From an uncultured Clostridia bacterium (lineage in GTDB: Bacteria > Bacillota > Clostridia > Oscillospirales > CAG-272), in NCBI GenBank assembly GCA_944384585.1, contig CALWTY010000011.1, positions 1 through 51,989 on the forward strand: 51,989 nucleotides of DNA, read 5' to 3'. Under the pieces are notes generated by a model. It saw only the letters and a program-made list of their open reading frames with translations. It was not told the origin of the DNA and searched no databases. A program made the position numbers and the translations under genes. Shown one piece after another: positions 8,374 to 16,624 of the stretch (position 1 is its first letter; each line of letters begins with the position of its first letter).

Positions 8374-10137
8374 TCAGAGATCCTTTTCGGAAAAGGTGGT
8401 ATTATCTGCTTTCAGCGTCTCAAGCGAGAATTGCCCGATCAGGCGGTTTTCCGAGAGGCAGGCGTTTTTGCAGCAGAGCAGCGAGAGCAGATGCTTGTCG
8501 AAGTAACGGCTTTTCACCCGCCCTGAGGCAAAAATGCGATTGCCGCGGAACACCAGTCCCTCGACGGAAAAGGCGTGCAGGATCGGGGTGTCGGGGGAGA
8601 GGAAGGTGTTGTTCTCGATCACGATGTTCCGGTGAAAGGGCGTATCAAGCCCCGGTTTCCGGATATCGGGGTGGATGGTGATCATGGCGTAGCTGAACTG
8701 GAAGGTCGAGAGGTAGCAGGCATCGGTGAAAAGGTTGTTACGGATGATAACCTCCAGGCAGCGGCCGGAATTGTACCAGAAGCTGGTATCGTTGGAGAGC
8801 ATGATGGCGGCGCCCCCCGATTCGAAGATGTTGTTCTCGATGAGGACGGGGCGGGGCGTGACGAGCAGAATGCCTCTGGCGCGCCCGCTTCCGAAGTGAT
8901 TGTTTCGGATCACGACCTCCGGCGAGTTGCTGAGGTTATCGATCAGCAGCGTGTCGGTGCGGGGGTTGAGGGGGGGCAGTTCTCCCTTCAGAACGATCTC
9001 AAATTCCGTCTCCGACAGAAGCCGGTAGGAATCGACGACCGCCGTTGCCGTGGTTTTCATGGTCTTACCCGACATCAGGCAGACCGTTTGTCCCGGCGCC
9101 GCCCAGCGGGGAAATCCTTTGGAATTCTGGCTCAGATAGGCACACTGAAGGACATTGCCCCCCGTTACACGGCGGACTGCGGCATAGATGCCGTGAATCT
9201 CGATCGGATCGTTCTGAAGACCGTGGAAGGAGCAATCCTCGATCAGAAGCGCCCCGCGGCAGCAGGAAAAGTGAAAGCCCCCGTGACAGCCGCAGGCAAT
9301 CTGCCGCCCGACGCTTCGGTTGGGGAGGAAGCGGACTTTTTTCATGGTCAGGTTCTCTGAAAACTGGAAAAGCGCCCCGATTCCGCCGGCGGAATGGATC
9401 GAGATATTTTCAAGGGTAATGCGGTTGCATTCTTCTGCAAAGATCGCGGGCTGACCGCATTTGTTGTGATTGAGGACGATGATGCTGCCGGGATAGGGCG
9501 GGATTTCCTCCCGCATGACCTCCGAGACATAGAGGCGGAAGAGGCCGGCGGAGAGCTGTTCTGCACCGCGGAAGCGGATTCTGTCGGCGCAGTTCTGCGT
9601 GACGGTGAAGGTGTCGGGATCATAGCTGACGTGCATACCGTAGGTCAATTCCGACTCCTGCCCGTCTCCGATATCAAAATACAGGCTGAAATTCCGAACG
9701 TGGCAGGGAAACAGGTGACAGTCGATCCGCAGATCGAGGTAATCGGTGCTTTTGTTGACGACGACTCCCTCGGCGGCGAAGGGCTTCTCCCAATCGATCG
9801 AGAAGTTCTTCAGCGTGATATCCTCGCAGCCGTCAAGCAGGAAGGGGGTGAGCTGTCCGCTGCAGATCAGGCGGGAGTCGCTTCCGTCGATGGTCAGGGC
9901 GCGTTTGTCCTTGAGACGGAAGGAGACGCCGCAGGACCGGAAGGGCAGGCTGCCGGACATGACGTAGGTATATGGACGGGCGCTGAGGGAATGAAGACGA
10001 TACGTCCCCCTTTTGAAGCGGAAAACGGTGTTCTCACGGCTAAGGGAGAATAATTCGCTCAGCTTCCGGGAACAGTCGGCTTCGGTATCCGGCAGGATCC
10101 CCTCATCACAAAGGTCAACGACTTGTAGGTTCTCCAT
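8374..10137 (-). CDS. GH110-like parallel beta-helix protein
   Basis: A 587-residue right-handed beta-helix protein resembling the GH110 alpha-1,3-galactosidases. It has the N-terminal KRGTYRLHSL cap, the IDGSDSRLICSG and LKNFSIDWEKPF coils (residues 82-120), and a long series of IENNIFESGG-type coils. The NDPIEIHG motif (309-316) retains D310. However, at CHGGFHFS (284-291) I would expect, from memory of GH110 sequences, an Asp-Asp pair before the GFHF turn; here it reads His-Gly. The catalytic status is therefore uncertain, and it may be a divergent enzyme with another linkage. There is no signal peptide. It has its own consensus promoter and terminator and sits divergent to a second AraC regulator, its likely controller. 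Confidence 0.72.
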   Translation of the reverse strand: MENLQVVDLCDEGILPDTEADCSRKLSELFSLSRENTVFRFKRGTYRLHSLSARPYTYVMSGSLPFRSCGVSFRLKDKRALTIDGSDSRLICSGQLTPFLLDGCEDITLKNFSIDWEKPFAAEGVVVNKSTDYLDLRIDCHLFPCHVRNFSLYFDIGDGQESELTYGMHVSYDPDTFTVTQNCADRIRFRGAEQLSAGLFRLYVSEVMREEIPPYPGSIIVLNHNKCGQPAIFAEECNRITLENISIHSAGGIGALFQFSENLTMKKVRFLPNRSVGRQIACGCHGGFHFSCCRGALLIEDCSFHGLQNDPIEIHGIYAAVRRVTGGNVLQCAYLSQNSKGFPRWAAPGQTVCLMSGKTMKTTATAVVDSYRLLSETEFEIVLKGELPPLNPRTDTLLIDNLSNSPEVVIRNNHFGSGRARGILLVTPRPVLIENNIFESGGAAIMLSNDTSFWYNSGRCLEVIIRNNLFTDACYLSTFQFSYAMITIHPDIRKPGLDTPFHRNIVIENNTFLSPDTPILHAFSVEGLVFRGNRIFASGRVKSRYFDKHLLSLLCCKNACLSENRLIGQFSLETLKADNTTFSEKDL

Positions 10138-10199
10138 TTTCTTCTCTCGCTTGGATCAATTTGATGAATTCGGGACGATAAGCCCCAAGATTGTTTTAT

Positions 10200-10228
10200 A
10201 TTATAGCATATTCGCTTCGATATTGCAA
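10200..10228 (-). promoter_or_regulatory. Sigma-A promoter of the GH110-like gene
   Basis: On the minus strand, TTGCAA (10228-10223), a 17-bp spacer and TATAAT (10205-10200). The transcript would start about 55 nt before the start codon. Confidence 0.75.
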
Positions 10229-10303
10229 GTATTCCCGCAAATTATTTCGCTTCCTTTTCGATAGGGTTGGATGAAATGCCCAATCCGGATGATCGCTTGC
10301 CTC

Positions 10304-10332
10304 TTGACAAGCGTATTTCGGTATGATATGAT
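10304..10332 (+). promoter_or_regulatory. Sigma-A promoter of the second AraC gene
   Basis: Perfect TTGACA (10304-10309), a 17-bp spacer and TATGAT (10327-10332), about 50 nt upstream of the AraC start codon at 10391. Confidence 0.75.
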
Positions 10333-10390
10333 AGAGTAAAGCCTGAGAATGGGCAGATAGTTTAAGAGGCAAGGAACGGGGACAATCGGC

Positions 10391-11314
10391 ATGAAGGATT
10401 TCAGCTATCATTACAACAGCCTGGACGAGACCCCGGTCAGCCGACTGACGGCTTCTATGGGCGGCATGGTGCTTTCCCATATATCGGTCAATGCGCAGAA
10501 ATATGTGTTCATCAACGATTATGTCAGCATCGGGGACCGGCGGTATATCAAGCTCGTCTTCATCTCCTCCGGAAGCGGGAGGATTGTCATCGGCGGCGCA
10601 GAGCGCCAGATCAAGCAGGGCATGGTGGCGATTCTCGACGGCGACAACGGCTTCAATGTCTTTCCCGGCTCCCCGGTCATCCTCTATATCTGTGCCTTTC
10701 TGCCGGAGCTGTTCGGCGGGAAGACTGTTTCTTCCGCCTCGCTTGAGGATCTGAAGGATGATCCGGCGCTTGCCTTTTTCTTTGAAAATTCCGGCTTCGA
10801 CCGCTACTGGATCAGGATCCCGAAAATCAAACTCGACGCGATCCAGCATCTGTTCAACGATATGGTATCGGAGACCGAAGCGCCTACGCCGGCCTATCGG
10901 CAGCTGATGCGGCTGAAGATCTCGGAGCTTCTGATCCGTCTTTCGGAATCGACCCTTGCGGCGGGGGAAACGCCGGAGCTGCGCGACGTCCAGATGGTCA
11001 ATCAGGTCATCGGCTATATCAAGAACAACTACGCCAAGAAGCTGACCTACGACGATCTGGCCAAAATGATCTGCGTCAGCCGCTCCAAGCTCTTCTCTGT
11101 CTTCAAGGAGGTCACGGGAAAGACCATCGGGAAATATATCGAGCTTGTCAGAATCGAGCGCGCCTGTATTCTTCTTACGACCACGAACGATACCGTCTAC
11201 AAGATCATGCTTGATGTCGGCTATCGGGATATGAAGATGTTCTGTAAGCGATTCAAGGAATTCAATCAGGTCACCCCGACCGATTACCGGAAGCAGCACA
11301 TCCCCCGTGTATGA
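10391..11314 (+). CDS. AraC-family transcriptional regulator
   Basis: A 307-residue regulator with a cupin-like N-terminal sensing half (IVIGGAERQIKQGMVAI) and a C-terminal AraC DNA-binding domain. The first helix-turn-helix is LTYDDLAKMICVSRSKLFSV, and the second lies in the region of KIMLDVGYRDMKMFCKRFK with the family's closing TPTDYRKQ. It is divergent to the GH110-like gene, 253 bp away, each gene with its own consensus promoter, so local control of that gene is likely. It is not obviously a recent duplicate of the regulator at 2707. Confidence 0.88.
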   Translation: MKDFSYHYNSLDETPVSRLTASMGGMVLSHISVNAQKYVFINDYVSIGDRRYIKLVFISSGSGRIVIGGAERQIKQGMVAILDGDNGFNVFPGSPVILYICAFLPELFGGKTVSSASLEDLKDDPALAFFFENSGFDRYWIRIPKIKLDAIQHLFNDMVSETEAPTPAYRQLMRLKISELLIRLSESTLAAGETPELRDVQMVNQVIGYIKNNYAKKLTYDDLAKMICVSRSKLFSVFKEVTGKTIGKYIELVRIERACILLTTTNDTVYKIMLDVGYRDMKMFCKRFKEFNQVTPTDYRKQHIPRV

Positions 11315-11337
11315 GGGTGACGGCTGCACCGCAGATG

Positions 11338-11364
11338 AAAACGCCGCCCCACGGAGGGGCGGCG
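11338..11364 (-). terminator. Terminator after the flavin reductase
   Basis: CGCCGCCCC (11342-11350) pairs with GGGGCGGCG (11356-11364), with four T on the minus strand. It sits between the convergent AraC and reductase genes and may work in both directions. Confidence 0.7.
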
Positions 11365-11371
11365 TATATGA

Positions 11372-11986
11372 TTATTCGCGGATAAAATTGGTGGCCTGAC
11401 GGGGCTCCGGTTCGGGCGTCGGTTGATGAGCGGCGGCCATGGTCTTCAGCATCCACGCCATGTTCCGACCGAGAACGCGCATGACCTGAAGCCCTTCGAT
11501 ATCCTTTTTGACATCCTCCGGGGTTATGCCGTGGACGGCGTTCCAATATTGGGAGGTGACGACAGGCATCTTGCTGATCGTAAAATACTTGTTCAGCCGA
11601 TCGAAGGCGGCGGTCGTGCCGCTTCTTCTGGCGCTGACGACGGCCGCGGCCGGCTTGAAGGAGAAGTCCCCTCCCGCATAGAAGACGCGATCCAGCAGCG
11701 CGCAGAGGGCGCCGTTCGGACCGGCGTAATAGACGGGAGAACCGACCACAACGCCGTCTGCCGCTCTCAATTTCGCGATCAGCTCGTTTGCGGGGTCGTC
11801 GTCGAAGACGCATTTGCCGAGGCGGGCGCAGGCGCGGCAGGCGATGCAGCCCCGGACGGGGGCTTTTCCGATCTGAAAGATCTCGGTCTCGATCCCCTCC
11901 GCCTCCAGTGTGTCGGCAACCTCGCGAAGGGCGGTGTAGGTGCATCCCTGCGGATGCGGGCTTCCGTTGATCAATAAAACCTTCAT
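11372..11986 (-). CDS. NADPH-dependent FMN reductase family, flavodoxin-like
   Basis: A 204-residue flavodoxin-fold protein. It opens with MKVLLINGSPHPQGCT, the FMN phosphate-binding loop of the iron-sulfur flavoprotein and NADPH-dependent FMN reductase family. A cysteine cluster follows (C47, C50, C53, C59 in GCIACRACARLGKC), then the VVGSPVYYAGPNG flavin loop. In the family such clusters can bind an iron-sulfur centre, but not always. The start at 11986 is chosen because AAGGAGAG lies 6 nt upstream; the frame extends further but reads low-complexity sequence overlapping the 3' end of lnt. It is the last gene of the minus-strand operon. Physiological substrate unknown. Confidence 0.85.
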   Translation of the reverse strand: MKVLLINGSPHPQGCTYTALREVADTLEAEGIETEIFQIGKAPVRGCIACRACARLGKCVFDDDPANELIAKLRAADGVVVGSPVYYAGPNGALCALLDRVFYAGGDFSFKPAAAVVSARRSGTTAAFDRLNKYFTISKMPVVTSQYWNAVHGITPEDVKKDIEGLQVMRVLGRNMAWMLKTMAAAHQPTPEPEPRQATNFIRE

Positions 11987-12059
11987 GGTACTCTCCTTTT
12001 TGTGTGTGGATGAAATTGATACGGCTCGGTCAGCCGGGAGGATAAACGAGAGAGACGCT

Positions 12060-13739
12060 TCAGGGCGTGCCTTCCGCAGGAGCATCTTCCCGATCGGATG
12101 AATCCGTCGGGGCGGCGGGCAGTTGACCGTCATCCGCTGCAGAAGGAGTTTTACCGTCATCCGCTGCAGTGAGCGCTTGACCGTCGTCCGTCGCAGAAGG
12201 GGAGGCGGGCTTGAGACGGCCCGACACGATCCGAAGGACCGTAAGGACGGCAAGATAGGCAAAGCTCAGCCATACGATCAGGTTTCCGACACGGGAATAG
12301 AGGGTCGGTTCGCTGCGGAAGGAGACCTCGGCGGCGGTATAGCCCGACACCAGCGGCTCAAGATAGGCGCGGATCTGTCCCGTTTCGGAGATGAGGGAGG
12401 AGATGCCGGTGTTGGCGGCGCGAACAAAGCATCGCCCGCTTTCGACGGCGCGGAGGACAGCGTGCCCGTTGTGCTGATAGACGGCGGCGGAGTCGAGATA
12501 CCAGGAATCATTGGTGGAGAGCAGCATCAGCTCCGCGCCCTCCCGCACCGAATCGGTGGTCAGCGTTTCGTAGATCGAGTCGAAGCAGACCAGGCCGCCG
12601 ATCCTGCCCTCCTCCGTCTCAAAGAGCGCGGGGCCTGTCCCCGGCTGCAGATCGTCGTCGAACATATTCATATCGGCAAGGAAGGGAAGGATCGTCTTGA
12701 TCAGCCCCGGCATCGGCAGATATTCCCCGAAGGGGACGAGATGCCGCTTGCAGTAGACGCTTTCGTTGACGCTGCCGTCGGGATGATAGAGATAGATGGC
12801 GTTATAGGTGCTTTGGCTGCCCGGATCGGTGTAGAATGCCCCGACCGCGAGATAGATGCCCTGCTGTCGGGCGAGGGAGGAGATCCTGTCGCTGACCGAC
12901 GGGGCTTGATTGAGGGACACGGTGATGACAGTCTCCGGCCAGACGACAAGGGAGGCGCCGGTTTCGGAGACCGCCTTCCCGGTCAGCTCGGTGTAGATGC
13001 CGAGGGAGGTGTTGAGGGAATCGTCCGCCCATTTGTCTCCCGACGCGATATTGCCCTGAATGCAGGCGGCGGTGATCGTCCGATCGGAGTCCTTGCTTCC
13101 GACCGACAGGCGGATGAAGCCGTAGGCGGCGTTCAGAATGACCAGCAGGGCGGCTGCATAGGCCGGGAGGCTGAGCTTTTTCGTCTGTCGGAAGTGCCGC
13201 AGCGCTGCGAGGAGAAGACCGTTGACCAGCACGATGAGAAACGAGAGGAAGAGGGAACCGAGCAGCGAGGCGCTCTGGATGATCGGCAGGAGGCGATATT
13301 GGGTGACCGCCAGTCTTGCCCAGGGGACGCCGAACCAGAACTGCGTCTGAAACCACTCCATGACGCACCAGAGGGCGGCGGCGGTGAAGGGCGCGAGATA
13401 TCTGCGGTCGGAGAGGGAAAGCTTCCGATAGAGGAAGGGAACAAAGGCGGTGCCGGCGCCCTGCAGAAGGGAGAGTCCCAGCCAGGCGACGATGATCAGC
13501 AGCACGCTTGCCGCATTGGAGAAGCCTGCAAAGTCAAGGGGATAGAGATAGGTGAACCAATGATAGATCATCCCGTAGTAGCCGAGGGAGAAGACAAGAC
13601 CATGACGGTAGGCGCTCTTTTTCCGTTCCGCGATCAAAAAGAGCGGGATCAGCGAGACCCACGGCAAAAAAGCGAGAACATCGAAGATCAGCGGCAGAGC
13701 GGTCAGCAATCCGCAGAGGAATACGATGAGGTAGCTCAT
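12060..13739 (-). CDS. lnt: Apolipoprotein N-acyltransferase
   Basis: A 559-residue protein with about six to eight N-terminal membrane segments (residues 1-205), a nitrilase-like domain (about 222-480), one C-terminal membrane segment and a low-complexity tail. The catalytic triad is clear: E269 in WPETVI, K331 in CKRHLVPFGEY, and C385 in GGLVCFDS. These lie almost at the positions of the E. coli enzyme (E267, K335, C387). The family adds the third acyl chain to lipoproteins at the outer face of the membrane. Lnt is classically a Gram-negative and actinobacterial enzyme, so its presence in a spore-former is notable. The tail holds three 9-residue repeats. Its start codon overlaps the stop of the upstream pseudouridine synthase by 4 bp. 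Confidence 0.9.
   Translation of the reverse strand: MSYLIVFLCGLLTALPLIFDVLAFLPWVSLIPLFLIAERKKSAYRHGLVFSLGYYGMIYHWFTYLYPLDFAGFSNAASVLLIIVAWLGLSLLQGAGTAFVPFLYRKLSLSDRRYLAPFTAAALWCVMEWFQTQFWFGVPWARLAVTQYRLLPIIQSASLLGSLFLSFLIVLVNGLLLAALRHFRQTKKLSLPAYAAALLVILNAAYGFIRLSVGSKDSDRTITAACIQGNIASGDKWADDSLNTSLGIYTELTGKAVSETGASLVVWPETVITVSLNQAPSVSDRISSLARQQGIYLAVGAFYTDPGSQSTYNAIYLYHPDGSVNESVYCKRHLVPFGEYLPMPGLIKTILPFLADMNMFDDDLQPGTGPALFETEEGRIGGLVCFDSIYETLTTDSVREGAELMLLSTNDSWYLDSAAVYQHNGHAVLRAVESGRCFVRAANTGISSLISETGQIRAYLEPLVSGYTAAEVSFRSEPTLYSRVGNLIVWLSFAYLAVLTVLRIVSGRLKPASPSATDDGQALTAADDGKTPSAADDGQLPAAPTDSSDREDAPAEGTP
12127..12207 (-). repeat. Three 27-bp tandem repeats in the lnt tail
   Basis: Units begin at 12127, 12154 and 12181 (27-bp period), each starting CCGTCATCC or CCGTCGTCC and continuing into GCTGCAG-like sequence. 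They encode three copies of a 9-residue unit (TDDGQALTA, ADDGKTPSA, ADDGQLPAA) in the cytoplasmic or linker tail of Lnt. Confidence 0.85.
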
Positions 13740-14707
13740 GCGTCGGTGTTACCTCCTTTGAAAAAGCGTCGGACAAACCAGATCGATTCGGCGGGGACGG
13801 TGAATTCCCTGCCGACGAGATAGGAGAACAGCTCCCCCTCGTCAAAGCGCAGATAGTAGGAATAGAGCGCCTGCGCCGTCAAGCCCGCCTTTCTGTCTTC
13901 GCGGTTGACGCCGTACTTGCCGTCCCCCAGAAGGGGGTGTCCGATCGAGGCGAAGTGCGCCCGGATCTGATGCGTCCGCCCGGTGAACAGCTCCGCTTCG
14001 ATCAGCGAGAGACCCTCCCGCTCCTCTAAAACAGTATAGCCCGTCCTGATGCTCTTGCTTCCCTTGACCGGCTTGCGGAAAACGGTGACGGTGTTTGAGG
14101 CGCTGTCCTTGAGGAGATAGCCGGTCAGAACGCCGGAGCGCTCCTTCAGGCTGCCGTGGACGGCGCAGAGATATTTCTTTGTGATCTTCCGATCGCGGAT
14201 GAGGGCGTTCAGCTCCCGGAGCGCTGCGGCATTCTTGGCGGCGATGACGATGCCGGCGGTGTTGCGGTCGATCCGGTTGCAGAGCGCAGGGGCGAAGGAC
14301 TGCTCTTTGTCGGGATCGTATTCCCCGCGCCGGAGCAGATATGCCTTGATCTGCGTGATCAGGGTATAGGTGTCCTCCTTGTCGTCGGAATGGACCGGCA
14401 GGCCGGCGGGCTTGTCACAGAGGAGCAGGTTTTCGTCCTCATAGACGACCGAGAAGGAGGGGGTGATATGGCGGAGTCGATCGGCATCGCGGGAGGATCC
14501 CCCGAACAGCTCGTCGGACAGGAAGAGCTGGACGGTGTCCCCTTCCTGCAGGAGCTGCCCGATTTCGGCGCGCTTGCGGTTGACCTTGATCTTTTTGGTG
14601 CGGATCGATTTGTACATCAGCGACGGGGGCATGGCCTTGACGGCCTTCAGGAGGAACTTGTCAAGGCGCTGACCGGCGTCGTTCTTTCTGACGGTGAGAA
14701 GCTTCAT
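13736..14707 (-). CDS. RluA-family 23S rRNA pseudouridine synthase
   Basis: A 323-residue protein with an N-terminal S4 RNA-binding domain (GQRLDKFLLKA, about residues 12-60) and an RluA-type catalytic domain. The catalytic aspartate is D147 in NRIDRNTAG; GRTHQIRAHFASIGHPLLGD is the family's C-terminal signature. RluC/RluD-type enzymes isomerise uridines in 23S rRNA; which site is used cannot be told from the sequence. The start at 14707 is preferred over the one at 14725 because it gives the canonical MKLLTVRKND opening and has GAAGAGG upstream. It is translationally coupled to lnt through a 4-bp overlap. Confidence 0.88.
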   Translation of the reverse strand: MKLLTVRKNDAGQRLDKFLLKAVKAMPPSLMYKSIRTKKIKVNRKRAEIGQLLQEGDTVQLFLSDELFGGSSRDADRLRHITPSFSVVYEDENLLLCDKPAGLPVHSDDKEDTYTLITQIKAYLLRRGEYDPDKEQSFAPALCNRIDRNTAGIVIAAKNAAALRELNALIRDRKITKKYLCAVHGSLKERSGVLTGYLLKDSASNTVTVFRKPVKGSKSIRTGYTVLEEREGLSLIEAELFTGRTHQIRAHFASIGHPLLGDGKYGVNREDRKAGLTAQALYSYYLRFDEGELFSYLVGREFTVPAESIWFVRRFFKGGNTDA

Positions 14708-14782
14708 GGCGGATACCTCTTCCAAGATGTTCGGAGCTGAATGAAGAGAGGGGCCGGCGCGAAAGCGGCACAGCCCCGAACG

Positions 14783-15823
14783 TTATCCTCTGTCCTTGAA
14801 GACAGGTTCCTCCTGCGGCTCGTCCTCTTCTTCCTCGCCGCGTTTTTTCGCGCCGACGTTGTCGCTGACGTAGTAGGGATCGATCATGATCTCCTTGACC
14901 TTCGGATAGGCGGCGTAGATGCCCATGAAGGTGGTGAGGGAGACCAGGAACAGCACCGGCAGAATGATGCCGATCGGGAAGATCGTCATCAGGAAATAGT
15001 AGTCGATCAGCATCACGGCGATCATGCCGAGAAACGCCATAAAATTGCGCTTGAAGCCGAGGATGGCGAAGATGAAGGAGTTTTTGATGATTTTGTAGAG
15101 CGACAGATCAAAGGTGACGAGCATGATATACATATAATAGCGCATCATAGTGTAGATCATGGCGATGATCAGCATGACGCCGAAAAGGAAGCCGTAGAAG
15201 GAGGTGGAGCTGCCGACGTAGAAGATCAGAAGATCGTATAGAATGATCAGAATGAAGAGCAGATCCAGAATGCCGAGGAGCATTCCCTGCTTCCAGTTGC
15301 GCTTGATCGAGTATTTGACGTCGCTGAGGAACATCGAGGGGTCACCCTTCACGATATTCCGCATGACATAGACGGTGGCGAGATTGACGATCCCGAAGGT
15401 GAAAAACACCAGCAGCGTCAGGGCGAAAAAGACGTAGGTGGCGGTCGTGGGCAGGGAGACCGACGCCTGGATCCCGTGGACGCCGAAGAGGGCGGCGGAG
15501 GCGGGATTGGCCGTGCCGCCTGCCGTGAGCGCGCCGTAGAGGGGGGCGAAGAGGGAGGAGGCGGGGGCGGTGGTGTTGATATTCAGATTGCCGGTCAGTC
15601 CGTAGAGCCCGAAGAGAATCGGGAAATTGCCGAGAAACGCGAAGATGTTCAGCGCGAACATCACGTTGAAATTGGCAAGGTAGAAGCGGAAGAAGTTGCC
15701 GAGCGTTCTCGGCTTCCTGACGTCCTCCTTGGTCAGCCCCTTGCCGTTGCCCTTCGGATTGAAGATTTCGTAGAGAATATGCCGTTTTTTCTTGTTTTTC
15801 GGATCGCGTTTCAGTTCAGCCAA
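14783..15823 (-). CDS. DUF624/YesL-like membrane protein
   Basis: A 346-residue integral membrane protein with a basic N-terminus, about six hydrophobic segments and a charged, glutamate-rich C-terminus. The N-terminal TLGNFFRFYLANFNVMFALN and the central DVKYSIKRNWKQGMLLGIL segment resemble DUF624 (YesL-like) proteins, whose function is not established. The start is read as TTG, with AAAGGATG about 11 nt upstream; no better ATG is in frame. It lies in a minus-strand run with short gaps on both sides, so it is probably part of the operon that begins near 16453. Confidence 0.65.
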   Translation of the reverse strand: MAELKRDPKNKKKRHILYEIFNPKGNGKGLTKEDVRKPRTLGNFFRFYLANFNVMFALNIFAFLGNFPILFGLYGLTGNLNINTTAPASSLFAPLYGALTAGGTANPASAALFGVHGIQASVSLPTTATYVFFALTLLVFFTFGIVNLATVYVMRNIVKGDPSMFLSDVKYSIKRNWKQGMLLGILDLLFILIILYDLLIFYVGSSTSFYGFLFGVMLIIAMIYTMMRYYMYIMLVTFDLSLYKIIKNSFIFAILGFKRNFMAFLGMIAVMLIDYYFLMTIFPIGIILPVLFLVSLTTFMGIYAAYPKVKEIMIDPYYVSDNVGAKKRGEEEEDEPQEEPVFKDRG

Positions 15824-15847
15824 GGTTATTCAACATCCTTTCAGAGA

Positions 15848-16405
15848 TCAGATCGGGAAATAAAGGAGAAAGAAATACAGCGCCGTGGAGAAGGAGAGGG
15901 TGACGGCTGCCGCCGCAAGAAAGGTCCGGAACAGCGCCTGCGTATTTTTGGCGCGAAGAAGCTCGACGGGGTCAGGCGCGGCGGTACGCAGAGTATTCCG
16001 GCAGAGGGCGCATTCCGTCGAAAGACAGGTGAAGACGGCGGCTGCTGCCAGCAGAAAGAGCAGCACTGCCGCATGGGTGAAGGGATTCAGCCCGGACGTG
16101 CCGTAGCGGATGACAAGAAGTCCGTACTGCGCGCCGGCGCAAAGGGATGCGACGGCGCCGATTGCACAGGAATAAATCGTGAAGGCGGAAAGGAGCATCA
16201 GAAGCAGGGGCTTGAGAAACTCCGCCGTGAATAAAACATATCCGCGGAAGGAGAGCCCGTTCCCCGCCGGCGAGGGGATCTCCCTGACGAGAGAAATCCC
16301 GTAGGCAAAGCGCAGGGCCGCCGCCAGCGAGGCGCTCAACAGAAAAATCAGCAGATAGATCAGATAATATTTTATGTTTTTCCTCAAAATCATCACCGGA
16401 AACAT
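15848..16405 (-). CDS. Integral membrane protein, unknown function
   Basis: A protein of about 185 residues with four or five hydrophobic segments and several cysteines (CALCRN). The segment pattern is loosely like SpoIIM-family proteins, but I see no decisive motif, so no function is assigned. ATG is possible at 16405 or 16393; 16405 is chosen because GGAGG lies about 13 nt upstream. That Shine-Dalgarno sits inside a GAGGCG/CGCCTC palindrome (16412-16424), which could mask it. A good promoter lies at 16461-16489, making this the likely first gene of the operon running to 11372. Confidence 0.6.
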   Translation of the reverse strand: MFPVMILRKNIKYYLIYLLIFLLSASLAAALRFAYGISLVREIPSPAGNGLSFRGYVLFTAEFLKPLLLMLLSAFTIYSCAIGAVASLCAGAQYGLLVIRYGTSGLNPFTHAAVLLFLLAAAAVFTCLSTECALCRNTLRTAAPDPVELLRAKNTQALFRTFLAAAAVTLSFSTALYFFLLYFPI

Positions 16406-16460
16406 ATATATGAGGCGGCGCCTCCGATCATTCCGGCGGGGAGGATAAGGCGATATTCTT

Positions 16461-16489
16461 ATTTTAACATATGGAAGGAAAGAAATCAA
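16461..16489 (-). promoter_or_regulatory. Sigma-A promoter of the minus-strand operon
   Basis: On the minus strand, TTGATT (16489-16484), a 17-bp spacer and TAAAAT (16466-16461). It is followed by the five-gene run that includes the YesL-like gene, the pseudouridine synthase and lnt. Confidence 0.6.
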
Positions 16490-16504
16490 CCGCGGCGATA
16501 AAAT

Positions 16505-16589
16505 TTTACATTTGCCCGTCCGATTTACAAAAGCCTTACATTGTTTTTACCGGAACGTGGGCGCAACGGGGGAAGGCTTGTGATAAAAT
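16505..16589 (+). promoter_or_regulatory. Pho box and promoter of the pst operon
   Basis: TTTACA (16524-16529), CTTACA (16535-16540) and TTTACC (16546-16551) recur with an exact 11-bp period, and a further TTTACA lies at 16505-16510. This matches the direct-repeat operators bound by PhoP/PhoB-type regulators. An extended -10, TGATAAAAT (16581-16589), follows with no good -35, as expected for an activator-dependent promoter. The regulator itself is encoded in the same operon. Confidence 0.7.
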
Positions 16590-16624
16590 GGGTGCAGAAA
16601 ACAGAAAAGGAGATAAAACATACA

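Noticed and set aside
12123..13823. Long open frame on the plus strand opposite lnt
   Set aside because: It is antisense to a gene with an intact catalytic triad. The translation is low-complexity and rich in Gly, Asp and Arg, as expected from GC-biased third positions.
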